Assembly (NCBI GenBank): GCA_948567375.1
Contig: OX419762.1
Location: 51,193,034-51,257,033 of the forward strand
Reading direction: 5' to 3'
Length of the DNA: 64,000 nucleotides
From: Lunularia cruciata
Taxonomy: Eukaryota > Streptophyta > Marchantiopsida > Lunulariales > Lunulariaceae
Under the pieces are notes generated by a model that made no database searches, had not been told where the DNA came from, and was given only the letters and a program-made list of their open reading frames with translations. Of the stretch, positions 12,459-22,208 are shown in pieces. Every line of letters starts with the position of its first letter. Within the stretch, counting starts at the first letter, position 1. A program made the translations under genes and the position numbers.

Positions 12459-13122
12459 TGTTGTACGGATATACATTGTTGCACAACATACATCACTATA
12501 AACATCACACACTATAGAAGCGCAACTCACACATAAGTCATACATGGACTCTAAAGTGCCACAATTAATCAGTTCGGTTACACAACTCGAATCCCACTAA
12601 ATCAGATCCGTACTTGGTCTGTCACTCAATGATCTGCCAACAATTGGGCCTTGATTACAATCAAGCCACACCCACTCTAGCTAAGAGACTCCAGGTGACA
12701 CTTGCATGCTTTCTATCCACTCTAGCCAAGAACTCGAAGGCTCAACAATAGAGAAGTGAGCTCTCTGGAGCTGCACTCCCAAGGTATAATCCTGATTTTG
12801 CCCTAGGTCTCACACCACCGGTCCCGCTGACAATACACCCGATGGTGAGAATGGTACAAAGTGACAATAGGCCCCACCATGTAGTCAGTACCCAAAACAA
12901 AAACTCTGACCAACGGCAAGTAGCCTACGAGTAGCTGCCAAAATACCTCTAACTACTATCATTGCTACTCTAGTGTTTGAGAAATCTAGATGGGAAGCTA
13001 CAAATGGCATGATAGTTGTAGTGTGTATATACATCACTGCATAACATACATCACTGTCAACATCATACACTATAGAAGCACAACTCACATATAAGTCATA
13101 CATGGACTCTAAAGTGCCACAA
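12459..13122 (-). repeat. 3' terminal block B2-A2-B1 of element B
   Basis: On the plus strand the order is B2 (12459-12565, about 107 bp), A2 (12566-13014, about 449 bp), a 2-bp spacer GT, then B1 (13017-13122). B2 and B1 are diverged copies of one sequence: both carry ACAACATACATCACT and end in GGACTCTAAAGTGCCACAAT. A2 matches A1 at 39169-39618. This is the same order as in element A. Confidence 0.85.
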
Positions 13123-14029
13123 TCGCCCCCTAGCTGGCGATTAGGTCTCTCTAACTCTAGATAGCCATCTACTCCAAGTATATGGTATACCCTATGGTGG
13201 CAAAAGAGTAGGTGGCCAAGTGCTATCGAGCCTCATTGTTAATCGCCTATCTACAATCTATGCCATATAAAGGATGAACTAGCTATATGTCAAATACATA
13301 TAGGACATAACCATTGTCCTTGAGGAACCACCGTGAGGGGGAGGAGTCATACATGCCATATGCCATCCTCTCAAACAACTATCACACACTAACATAGTAG
13401 CAGCTCTACCAAAAGAGCCACATAACATACACCTCAAGCCTACACGTACAAGTGCCAAGCTTGGGTCCGTAGTACCATCAATATTTGGGAGGTGGCATGG
13501 CACACAATTGTGCACATGATCTTTCCAAAAAAAACCATAACATCCTTCCAACACAAGGACTCTAGATGGAAAAACCTCACACACTCTCAAGATAGTGCGG
13601 CCTATCAAAATATCAAGTGTTGTCGGTGCTGCCTGTTGTAGATATACATAGTCACCTGGATGAAATTGACAGATCAAGGGTCTATAACCTCTTCCTTGAA
13701 TAGTAGCATAACCTAAGGTATCCCCATGCTGAGCAATTGCCAAGTTCTCAAAGGCCATCAACATCACTCTCCAAAAGATCTCTACCCATTGAGAACATGT
13801 GCTCACCCATACATTTGGATCATCCAAGTCCAAGACTATCGTAGCATCTCAACAAATGGCTATAGGTAAATTTAGATCTTGTCCATAGAATAGAAAGTAA
13901 GGAGAGAAGGATGCTAAAGAGGTTTGCGAACTGAATTGATAGCCCATGGCCAACCAAGGTAACTAGAGATCCCAATCTCCCAAGTGGCCTCTTTGCAAAC
14001 CATACTTCCGCAATCCTCTTCATTGTTTG
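13123..14029 (-). pseudogene. Integrase C-terminal/PHD remnant of element B
   Basis: This aligns along its length with 14695-15605 of element A. Frames at 13279-13833 and 13820-14116 keep integrase tail sequence and the PHD start (MLVCDSCLRGWHMACMTPP), then lose frame. The homology stops at 14029, where the TTTG target site of element A begins, and resumes at 23960. Confidence 0.85.
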
Positions 14030-14136
14030 TGTCGTGCGTATATACATCGCTACACAACATACATCGCTGTCAACATCATACACTATAAAAGCACAACTCA
14101 CACATAAGTCATACATAGACTCTAAAGTGCCACAAT
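14030..14136 (-). repeat. Repeat B2, 3' terminus of element A
   Basis: This 107-bp repeat differs from B1 (14588-14694) at two positions. It forms the outer end of the element and abuts the TTTG target duplication. It is absent beside the other terminal repeat, A1, at the right end. Confidence 0.9.
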
Positions 14137-14585
14137 AATCAGATTGCTTAACACTTTCAACTCAACTCAACTCAGATCAGTACTTGATCTGTCACTCTAT
14201 AAACTGCCAACAACTGGGCACTGATTACAGTCAAGCCACACCCACTCAAGCATAGAGAATCCAGGTGACGCTCGCCGGCCTCTGTCCACCATAGCCAGGA
14301 ACTCGAAGGCTCAACATCAGAGAAGTGAGCTCTCTGGAGCTCACCTTCGAAACTATACCCCTTGGACTCGAGCTAGCCCTGAAACCCTAACGGTCCCGCT
14401 GACGGCACACTTGACGGTGCAAACGGTGCAAAGTGACGGTGGGCCCCACCATGAAGTCAGTACCCCAAACACGAAATCTAACCATCGGAAAGTAGTCCTT
14501 GAGAAACTGCTAGAATAACTCTAACTACCATCACTGGAACTCCAGTGTCCGAGCATCTAGATGCGGAACTACAAATGGCGTGACA
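14136..14585 (-). repeat. Repeat A2 of element A
   Basis: About 450 bp, matching A1 at 23509-23959 with roughly eight differences. In sense it runs from TGTCACGCC to CTGATTA and passes directly into B2. It is separated from B1 by the dinucleotide GC. Confidence 0.9.
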
Positions 14586-14587
14586 GC

Positions 14588-14694
14588 TGTCGTGCATATA
14601 TACATCGCTACACAACATACATTGCTGTCAACATCATACACTATAAAAGCACAACTCACACATAAGTCATACATAGACTCTAAAGTGCCACAAT
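14588..14694 (-). repeat. Repeat B1 of element A
   Basis: 107 bp, nearly identical to B2. In sense it lies between the end of the coding region and A2. The B1-A2 junction reads GACAGCTGTC, a perfect 10-bp palindrome that looks like the two element ends joined with two extra bases. Confidence 0.9.
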
Positions 14695-14861
14695 CGCCCC
14701 CCTAGCTGGCGGTTAGGTCCCTCTAACTCCAGATAGCCATCTACTCTAAGTATATGGTATACCCTCTAATGGGCAAAGATCAGGAGGCCGGGTGCTATGG
14801 AGCCCCATCGTTAGTCGCCTGTCTGCAATCTATACCATATAAAGAATGAACTAGCTATAGG
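14695..14861 (-). other. 3' untranslated stretch of element A
   Basis: About 170 bp between the PHD stop codon and repeat B1. It is conserved with 13123-13278 in element B and includes a C-rich run at 14696-14702 (G-rich in sense) near B1. No typical polypurine tract sits directly beside A2. Confidence 0.6.
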
Positions 14862-16007
14862 TCAAGTACATCTAGGACATAACCACTGTCCCTGAGGAAC
14901 CACCGTGAGGGGAGGAGTCATACATGCCATATGCCATCCTCTCGAACAGCTATCACACACTAACATAGTAGCAGCTCCACCAGAAGAGCCACATAACATA
15001 CACCTCAAGCCTGCACGTACAAGTGCCAAGCTTGGGTCCATAGTACCATCAATGTTTGGGAGGTGGCATGGCGCACAATTGCGCACATGATCCTTCCAAA
15101 CAACACCATCACGTCCTTCTAACACAAGGACTCCAGATGGAAAAACCTCGCGCACTCTCAAGATAGTGCGGCCTATAGAAACATCAAGTGTCGTCGGTGC
15201 TGTCTGCTGTAGATATACATAGTCGCCTGGATGAAATCGACAGATTGAGGGTCTATAACCTCCTCCTCGAATGGTAGCATAGCGTAAAGTATCTCTATGC
15301 TGAGCAATTGCCAAGTTCTCGAAGGCCATCGGCATCACTCTCCAAAAGATCTCTGCCCGCTGAGAACATGCGCTCATCCATACATCAGGGTCATCCAAGT
15401 CCAAAACTACAGTAGCATCTTGACGAATGGCTGCAGGTAAATCTGGATCTCGTCCATAGAGTAGAAAGTATGGAGAGAAGGATGCTAAGGAGGCTTGCCG
15501 GCTGAACCGATAGCCCATGGCCAACCAAGGTAACTGGAGATCCCAATCTCCCAAGTGGCCTCTCTGCAAACCATACTTTCGCAATCCTCTCTTCATCATC
15601 TGAACCACTCTCTCTGCTAAGCCATCTGCCTCAGGGTGATCTCGGGATGTAGTACGATGATCAATCAAAGCCTTGTCACACAAGACCTGAAACTCTCCCA
15701 AGAACTCTGTACCCTGATCAGTCAAAACCTCAGCTGGTGCACCAAAATGACTAAGAACTCGATCCAGGAACGAGTAAGCTGTCCCTTCACTAGACTTGTC
15801 AGGAAGTGCCACCAACTCAATCCACTTGGAGAAGTGCTCCACCATCACCAAAACATACCGATGATGTCTCACAGTCAGCGGTAAAGGTCCGGCGAAGTCC
15901 AAACTCCAACGGTAACCCAATCCCATGATAGGTAATGGGTGTAACTGTGGCGTAGGAGCATTGAATGATGCTCTAACTCGGTCACAAACCACACATCTGG
16001 CAACAAA
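14862..16007 (-). CDS. Integrase core with C-terminal PHD finger (element A)
   Basis: The frame follows the TAG at 16008-16010 and ends in TGA. It begins with the CVVC half of the HHCC zinc-binding region. Counting from the codon at 15992, the catalytic residues are Asp32 (LDFAGPL), Asp92 (LTDQGTEF) and Glu127 (EADGLAERV), a D,D,~35E integrase core. An SH3-like tail follows (FHPGDYVYLQQ). Residues 331-375 (nt 14868-15002) are a complete C4HC3 PHD finger: Cys331, 334, 346, 349, His354, Cys357, 372, 375, with the typical PP and W just before the last pair. Chromoviruses carry a chromodomain in this place. PHD fingers often read the H3 tail, so a role in choosing target chromatin is a reasonable inference. 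No ATG starts this part; it must come from a polyprotein. Confidence 0.92.
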   Translation of the reverse strand, partial: FVARCVVCDRVRASFNAPTPQLHPLPIMGLGYRWSLDFAGPLPLTVRHHRYVLVMVEHFSKWIELVALPDKSSEGTAYSFLDRVLSHFGAPAEVLTDQGTEFLGEFQVLCDKALIDHRTTSRDHPEADGLAERVVQMMKRGLRKYGLQRGHLGDWDLQLPWLAMGYRFSRQASLASFSPYFLLYGRDPDLPAAIRQDATVVLDLDDPDVWMSACSQRAEIFWRVMPMAFENLAIAQHRDTLRYATIRGGGYRPSICRFHPGDYVYLQQTAPTTLDVSIGRTILRVREVFPSGVLVLEGRDGVVWKDHVRNCAPCHLPNIDGTMDPSLALVRAGLRCMLCGSSGGAATMLVCDSCSRGWHMACMTPPLTVVPQGQWLCPRCT

Positions 16008-17975
16008 CTACTGTACCTCGGTCTGCATACCGCGCCACCAATAATGACTCTGGAGTAAGCTATATGTACGCTTTACTCCAAAATGTCCTAGCTCCTCATG
16101 AGCATGACGGACCAACTGTGGTCTCTGTGATGGAAGTGGTACTACTCGCACTCTACCATCCTCCCATACATGCAAAAGGTGTCTACCCTCCAATCTGAAC
16201 CGTCTGGCTCGCTGAAGAACACGGTCTCTCTCCTTGGCCCCAACTGTGCCACCCACAACACCAGTGCGAAGATAGTCCATCACTAAGACATCATCATGAA
16301 TGTCTCGCTGAACTGTACCAATATCTTCACTCTCTGGATTTGTGACCTCAATAACTCCTCCTGTATGCGCTGAGAGAGATACCACCAATGTCTCTGCAAA
16401 TATACACAGAAAGGCTGATGCATGCCAACCTGGCACCATCTCCTTATCTGTCTCACCATGCCAACGTGCTCCGGTCTGATCCTGCTGGCTGGGACATGGG
16501 TTTCTACTCAACCCATCTGCATCACGGTTCACCACTCCAGGTCTGTGAACAACCGTGAAATCATACTCCTGTAAAATCAGAGCCCATCGTGCAAGCTTCC
16601 CTGAAAGCTTGTCGGACTTCATCAACCACTTCAGCGGCTGATGATCAGTGATGAGAGTGAAGGGGTTACCAAATAGGTAACATCGGAAATGTGCTACTGC
16701 CCAAACTGCTGCCAAGCACTCTCCCTCATATGAACTATACTTCGCCTCTGCTGAATTGTTGGAGTGACTAGCATAGGCCACCACAAACTCCTTCTCCTCA
16801 TCATCATGTTGGGTGAGCACCGCTCCAAGCCCCAACATACTCCAATCAGTGTGAACCTGAAATGGTCGTCCCCTGATCGGTCTCCTCAAAATAGGAGCAG
16901 ATGTCAACCTCTCCTTGAGCTCTACAAAAGCTCTCTCCTGCTCATCTCCCCACCACCACTCCTGTGTAAGCTTGGTCAGCTTCGTCAAGGCCTTGGCAAT
17001 AGCACTAAATCCTCTAACATAGCGGCGATAGAAGTTCACCAACCCAAGCAATGCTCGCACTCTGCTCACATCCGTAGGCCGAGGAATACGTGCAATAGCC
17101 TCCACCTTGGTCTGCTGGACACCAAGTCCTCCGGGGTAGATAGTGTGACCCAAATACTCAACCTGCTCATGGAAGAACCTACACTTCCCAGGATGTAATT
17201 TGAGTCCATGAGATCTCAACCTCTCAAACACCTCCAACAACTGTCGCTCATGCTCCTCCACAGTAGTGCTATACACCAAAATGTCATCAATATAGCACCG
17301 AGCAAAATCCAGTCCAGCTAGGATCCTATCCATGACCCTCTGGAACTCAGCAGGAGCATTCTTCAACCCAAATGGTAAGAACCTCCACTGATATAACACA
17401 TCCTTGCCGTGAGGATCAATAGCCCAAAATGCTGTCTTGGACTTATCCTCCTCCTTGATCGGCAACTGATGATATCCTGCTCGAAGATCCAAAGTACTGA
17501 AGACCTTTGCATGCCCAATCGCATCAAAAATCTCCTCCGGTGTAGGCATGGCATACCAATCAGCCCTGGTCTGTCGGTTGATAGGACGGTAATCTCCACA
17601 CATTCGCCTATCTGTATAGTTGCCATGCATATCCTTCTTGGCTGGCATCACTGTCGCTGATGCATACTCTCCATGTGAAATCTCCACCAAACCAGCCTCA
17701 AAAAGGTCACTACTCCGGCTCTGAATCAATGTCCTCTCCATCTCACTACATCGATAAGGACGTCGGAAAATAGGTGTGTCGCTAGTCAGCTCAATCTGTA
17801 TACCAGGTCCCTTCAGAGCACCCAAATCCTTCATACTGAAGGCAAAACAACTCGTGTGACTCCTCAAGAACCTCCAAACCCTCCGTCTTTCCTCTCCAGT
17901 AAGCTTGGGTCCAAGATCTGGCTCCCAAGTATCCTCTGTAACTGTAGTAGGAGTGGAAGACGTACTGACTGGCTG
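16008..17975 (-). CDS. Reverse transcriptase and RNase H (element A)
   Basis: The frame runs between two TAG codons. Numbering from 17867, RT shows STLDLRAGYHQL (Asp127), LPFGLKNAPAEFQR and the catalytic CYIDDILVYS (192-195). RNase H follows with Asp341 (HTDWSMLGLG), Glu383 (YEGECLAAVW) and Asp408 (LITDHQPLKWL). The end carries the two His of the integrase zinc region (RHAHEELGHFG); its two Cys lie beyond the TAG at 16008, so this stop cuts a folded unit. In element B the codon aligned with that TAG is CAG. The domain order RT-RH-IN is that of Ty3/gypsy. Confidence 0.93.
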   Translation of the reverse strand, partial: QPVSTSSTPTTVTEDTWEPDLGPKLTGEERRRVWRFLRSHTSCFAFSMKDLGALKGPGIQIELTSDTPIFRRPYRCSEMERTLIQSRSSDLFEAGLVEISHGEYASATVMPAKKDMHGNYTDRRMCGDYRPINRQTRADWYAMPTPEEIFDAIGHAKVFSTLDLRAGYHQLPIKEEDKSKTAFWAIDPHGKDVLYQWRFLPFGLKNAPAEFQRVMDRILAGLDFARCYIDDILVYSTTVEEHERQLLEVFERLRSHGLKLHPGKCRFFHEQVEYLGHTIYPGGLGVQQTKVEAIARIPRPTDVSRVRALLGLVNFYRRYVRGFSAIAKALTKLTKLTQEWWWGDEQERAFVELKERLTSAPILRRPIRGRPFQVHTDWSMLGLGAVLTQHDDEEKEFVVAYASHSNNSAEAKYSSYEGECLAAVWAVAHFRCYLFGNPFTLITDHQPLKWLMKSDKLSGKLARWALILQEYDFTVVHRPGVVNRDADGLSRNPCPSQQDQTGARWHGETDKEMVPGWHASAFLCIFAETLVVSLSAHTGGVIEVTNPESEDIGTVQRDIHDDVLVMDYLRTGVVGGTVGAKERDRVLQRARRFRLEGRHLLHVWEDGRVRVVPLPSQRPQLVRHAHEELGHFGVKRTYSLLQSHYWWRGMQTEVQ

Positions 17976-20459
17976 CTATACTGGGCCCTTGGGAGCAATG
18001 GTGTCATGCTCCCGACCACTAGAGGTCCCAACCTCTGTGTGAAAAACTCCCTCCACTCTGGCTGCAAGCTCCATACGTCCTCTGGCTGCATCCCATGTGG
18101 ACCAAGGGTGTAATCCAAGTAGCCCATGCTCACCTGGATGGACTCCAAGTAGACCACTCTCCCTAGTAGCTACTGGATGTGTCCCAAGAATACCATGTCC
18201 ACTCGGTCCATCGCCCCCAGCATGTGCCTGAATCGTCTCGATAGGCACAGGGCTCACAAGTGTCCGAGTGGTGATGCCTATCAAGCGCATCCTACGCTGC
18301 TCTGCCAAACCAAGGCTCACAATCCAGGTCAAACAGTTCAGGTCCATAGCCTGACCTAACACTTGACGCTTGGATGCCTCTGACACTACTGGAACAGCGG
18401 TAATACCGGTGCGAAAACCCATCGCCTGCTCTCTCTCATCAGCATTGGGCTCCACCAACTGCTGTAACTGTGAGTCCCAAACAAGTCCAGGTCCTCCCTC
18501 TCGAAAAGCATGAGAGCCTGGGAAACTCATGAGTGTGGGAAATGCAGCTCTAGGCTGTCCAACTAGGTTCACCACTGCCATAGGTGACCTATCAGCCACT
18601 ACCACTGTCTGAGACTGACGCCCAACATCCAAGATATCATCAACAAGGATGTGGTCAAGTCGCTGAATCCTATCATAACTACGTTGTAGAACCTCTCTGG
18701 GTAAAAGGTTCGTCCACCAAAGACGAAGACGATGAGCCCGTGATCCCACTCTGGCTGCATCTAACAATACAGCAGGTCCCATCCAAGAATGGACCTGATG
18801 TGTACTCGCCACAACTCTAGTGCGAGAATCACCCATCAATGGAACGTTCTCCAAAAGGTAAGCTGGAGAAACAGACTGATGAACCTGGAGATGTTGTAGT
18901 ATTCGTAACATCTCCCAAAACACACCAGAACGAGGATCCTGAAGACCCAAACCGCGGCCCGCCCGTGTATGTCCCTGACATGGCCATCCAGAAATCACCA
19001 AGTGAATAGGCCCATGTCTCTCTAGGTCATGCGCCCCCAATAAGGAAATGTCTCCTGGTAAGGCCTTCTGGTAACCTCTGACTGCTGACATCGGTAATAA
19101 CTCCGGATACCGATAGGCCAAGTGTGCCACATGATGTAGAGAGACTCGCCTAGCAGTCTCATCTCTCTCTACATACAAGTACCTCTGTACTCGGATACCC
19201 GCCTGTAACACCGCAGCTAGTCCGGTGCTGATCCCACCAAACAACTCCAATAGGCATATCCCCTCTACTGGGTACTGCCAAGAAATGAGTGTGGTATCCA
19301 GAGGTGTCAAAGCAATCGCCTCTGGAGGCTCATCCTCACACTCATCCTCTGATGGTATGAAGGCTCCACTCCAAGCCTGCTGCACCAACTGATCTGCATG
19401 CTGCTGCAATGCCTCCTCTGAACTCCACAATGGAACATCCAAGGTGGATGGAACAATCCCACTCGTACTCCATAGCCGAGTGATCTCCTCTGCTACTGGA
19501 GTATCCTCTGCATGGGCGTTCCCCTCCAACAAGTCACCAGGCCAAGTAACTGCACCGCTGAAAGCCAAAACTGATGCTGCCATGGTCCCGGACTGTAGTG
19601 AGCCAAGACTGCCACTACTAAAGCGTACTGGTAGGCAACATACCCGTCCCTCACCAGACTGCCAACCAGGTCTATAAGAGGCTGTCTCCTCCCAATAGTC
19701 AATACTGAAACCCATAGGGTATAACACTGCTCCCCCAACTAGCACATCATAGGACTCAGCTATCGTCGCAATAGCTTGAGCTCTCACCACTGAGCTATCA
19801 GTCGGATGACCAGGCTGAACTTGGACAACAAGCTCCCCACGTGTGATGTACTGTGTTGAACCACCACCTAGAGATGTCTGGATCTGAAATGGACACCTCT
19901 CCACATCGGTCTTCCGTAACTCCAGACCAACAACTACAGCCTTCCCCAACATAAGAGGCTGCGCACCAGAGTCTAACAAGACTCTCTGTGGTGTATAGAC
20001 CTTCCCTGAAGGTCCCACCAAACGAAAGATCCCTCTCTGGTTATCCAATAGGACAACACCAGGTGTAAACCGCGCTCTCTCAAAGGCCGGTCTAGCTGGC
20101 AACTCCTCCAGTCTAGCCGCTGCTGCCTGCCATAAACCATTGGTCGCTGAACGGATCCCATGCTCCTCAACCAAGTCAGCTCCACTACCAACCACCTCTG
20201 CTCTAGTAGTAGGAACTGCACCATCCCTACTCTCACACAACGTGGCAGCCAACCGAAACACTGGGGCTGGGTCAACTCCCAATGTAAACATGTCACTGGC
20301 TGAAAATAAAGGATGCCGCATAATCAGCTGAGCCGCCCCCAACATCATGCTAGACTCAGTCTGTGTAGTAGCAGGTGGCTGACTAGTAGGTACTCCATCA
20401 GGTACTCCATCACCACCTATACCACCTGCACTGGGACGTCTAGGAACCATGGATGTCAT
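17976..20459 (-). CDS. Aspartic protease fused to a DNMT3-type cytosine-5 DNA methyltransferase (element A)
   Basis: 827 codons from ATG to TAG. The N-terminal part is unknown. A retropepsin-like active site, LLDSGAQPLMLG, lies at 161-172. The methyltransferase occupies about 400-715: motif I LLELFGGISTGL (403), acidic motif II VERDE (430), motif IV GWPCQG with catalytic Cys494, motif VI LLENVP (535), motif VIII DAARVGSRAHRLRLWW (567), and motifs IX/X around EREQAMGF (675) and KRQVLGQAMDL (697). The motif order is linear, as in DNMT3 and not permuted as in DRM, and the AAR..RAHRLR..WW-N region is DNMT3-like. All key residues are present. It should transfer a methyl group from SAM to cytosine; acting on the element's own DNA is an inference. 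DNMT capture by retroelements is known from charophytes and dinoflagellates. Confidence 0.92.
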   Translation of the reverse strand: MTSMVPRRPSAGGIGGDGVPDGVPTSQPPATTQTESSMMLGAAQLIMRHPLFSASDMFTLGVDPAPVFRLAATLCESRDGAVPTTRAEVVGSGADLVEEHGIRSATNGLWQAAAARLEELPARPAFERARFTPGVVLLDNQRGIFRLVGPSGKVYTPQRVLLDSGAQPLMLGKAVVVGLELRKTDVERCPFQIQTSLGGGSTQYITRGELVVQVQPGHPTDSSVVRAQAIATIAESYDVLVGGAVLYPMGFSIDYWEETASYRPGWQSGEGRVCCLPVRFSSGSLGSLQSGTMAASVLAFSGAVTWPGDLLEGNAHAEDTPVAEEITRLWSTSGIVPSTLDVPLWSSEEALQQHADQLVQQAWSGAFIPSEDECEDEPPEAIALTPLDTTLISWQYPVEGICLLELFGGISTGLAAVLQAGIRVQRYLYVERDETARRVSLHHVAHLAYRYPELLPMSAVRGYQKALPGDISLLGAHDLERHGPIHLVISGWPCQGHTRAGRGLGLQDPRSGVFWEMLRILQHLQVHQSVSPAYLLENVPLMGDSRTRVVASTHQVHSWMGPAVLLDAARVGSRAHRLRLWWTNLLPREVLQRSYDRIQRLDHILVDDILDVGRQSQTVVVADRSPMAVVNLVGQPRAAFPTLMSFPGSHAFREGGPGLVWDSQLQQLVEPNADEREQAMGFRTGITAVPVVSEASKRQVLGQAMDLNCLTWIVSLGLAEQRRMRLIGITTRTLVSPVPIETIQAHAGGDGPSGHGILGTHPVATRESGLLGVHPGEHGLLGLHPWSTWDAARGRMELAARVEGVFHTEVGTSSGREHDTIAPKGPV

Positions 20460-20486
20460 CTACAATGCCTCAGATAGCGTGAAAGA
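20460..20486 (-). other. Gag-Pol junction with two in-frame TAG codons
   Basis: Gag ends at TAG 20487-20489 and Pol begins at ATG 20457-20459 in the same frame, with one more TAG at 20460-20462 directly before the ATG. Copy B keeps the first TAG and has CAG at the second. Stop readthrough, as in some retroviruses, or re-initiation at the ATG could both give Pol. Confidence 0.5.
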
Positions 20487-22208
20487 CTAGGGAAGTCTGA
20501 CCTGTCTCCCAACCTCTCCTCTCTGTGGGTCCAACTCCATTGATGCTCCTCTAGGCTCTGGAGCACGTACTGCACTCCTAGTCACTGCTGCCGATGCATC
20601 CACCTGTGCTGCTCCGCACATGAAGTCCAAAGCATCTCTATCACCAGCATATGAGGTGGAAGCCTCAGCACCCGAATCTGATCTCCTCTGAGCAATAGCC
20701 ATACTAGCCAATCTCTGCTCCAACTGCTCAATCCGAGTAGCCATAGTTGTGTCAGAAGTAAGGGCAGGTACCGCACTCCTACTAGGTGTAGATCCTCTAC
20801 CACCACCTCTACCACCTCGTCCTCCATGAACTGGAGCTCCTCTACTACCTGTCATAGCAGCCCTACCACTCCGTAACTCCGGGTGTAGGTCAAAACACCG
20901 GTCACTAGTGTGACCAAATCTGTGGCAATGCTCACACTGCCTCTATGTTGGCTGTGATGCACCAGAGGTATCAGGTCCACTGCCCTGAGTACACTCTCTC
21001 CTATGGTGAGGTCCACCACAAGTCCAACAAGCAACACCACCACTCACTGGCTGCTGCTGACCCGAAAATGAGGATAAGGGTCTAACTCCACTAGGCCCTC
21101 CACTCGCTCCATAGGATCTGGGCTGTCCACCCTGTCCTCGAAAACCAACTGGGCGTGGTGCACTCTGCTGCACTATAGAAGAAGTCACAACCGTGGATGA
21201 GGTCTCTCTACCAAATCCAGCTGTCACCACTCTCTCCTCCACCATGTTGAGCTCAATACGCTCAGCCAAACCAAAGACTACTGCCAAAGTGGGCGAAGTA
21301 GCCTGCAACAACGTAGCATCACGAACTCTACGTCGCAACTCCCTGTCCAGTATCCCATACCAAAACTGGACTGCCTGGGCCTCAGTAACTCCCTGAGTGA
21401 AACTGATCAGCCGCCTCATGCGAGTGTATGCCTCGCGTAGGCTCTCTCCAGCCTTTCGCTGGAACTCCTGCAAGCTCCTCAGCTTGTCAGTCCGCACTCC
21501 CTGGTAGTTCTGCCTCAAACATAGGAAGAACTCCACCATGGGGTTAAACCCTGGTATCACACCACCTCCTACAGCGGTACCTCCACTCGTAGTAGCACTA
21601 TCTCCAGCTAGTGCACCTCCACTAGCTCCACCAACACTACTCGAGCTAGAACTCGTAGGTACAACCGACCTACTCCTGGCCACCGAACCTGAAGTGATGG
21701 AGACATAGTGTGGAGACCAATACTATCTCCATAACTCAATCTCCTCCAAATGAGCTCTCCTGAACTCATGGTAGTCGTCCATCAGTGGACCCTCCAAGTG
21801 CTGAAACAACCCCTTCCATGCCATGAAGGGTGTGAACAAAGTCGGGTTCCGCATCTGCTGCAGATCACACCAACTATCGAACTCCTGGATGAAATCATCC
21901 AACTCAATAGTACCCACTGTACCAGAGTAACGCCTAGGCCCTTTGGAGGCCCCATAAATCTCGTCCATGTCCCACAACAACGGTGCGGACACACCAAGTG
22001 CACTCTCAACTGAATCAGCTCTTGTGTCAAACTCCAACTCAGAGTCAATCTCCTCCCTCACTGGGACCTGAGATACAGGCTGATACCGAGCACCACTCCG
22101 AGTAAACCCACTGCGTACTGCAGCGCTAACTCCTCTGGAATCTCCAAAGAACTCCGTTGTGACCACATAGCTGCAACAGCAAACCCGAACCACCAACTGC
22201 AACTGCAA
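20487..22208 (-). CDS. Gag polyprotein with two zinc knuckles (element A)
   Basis: One frame, crossed by TAG at 21723 and 20943 and closed by TAG at 20487. The first segment has a retrotransposon Gag-like helical region (DDFIQEFDSWCDLQQM, FMAWKGLFQHLEG). The second continues it (FLCLRQNYQGVRTDKLRSL, AGESLREAYTRMRRLI). The first knuckle is CWTCGGPHHRREC (about 20991-21029). The second, CEHCHRFGHTSDRC (about 20895-20936), lies just past the 20943 TAG. The tail has a short coiled coil (RIEQLEQRLASM). In copy B the codons aligned with the first two TAGs are CAA and CAG, while the TAG at 20487 is shared and may be the true Gag end. Copy B has an ATG where copy A reads ACA, so the start in A is probably lost; 22208 is only the open-frame limit. 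Confidence 0.85.

Noticed and set aside
14030-14136. The outer 107-bp repeat as a long target-site duplication
   Set aside because: It lies on both sides of A2 only, not on both sides of the element. The true flanks are TTTG, and the rebuilt site needs no extra 107 bp.
16764-17198. Plus-strand frames across element A as genes
   Set aside because: They are shadows of the minus-strand polyprotein.
17976-20459. The DNMT as a host gene interrupted by a retroelement
   Set aside because: It is in frame with the protease and RT, and the sister element B carries it at the same place.
14862-22208. Genome-wide reassignment of TAG to glutamine
   Set aside because: Copy B has CAG at several of these sites, the neighbouring chromoviruses carry TAA, TGA and TAG alike, and the proposed last exon at 43908 itself ends in TAG. 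Decay of CAG codons explains the pattern with less.
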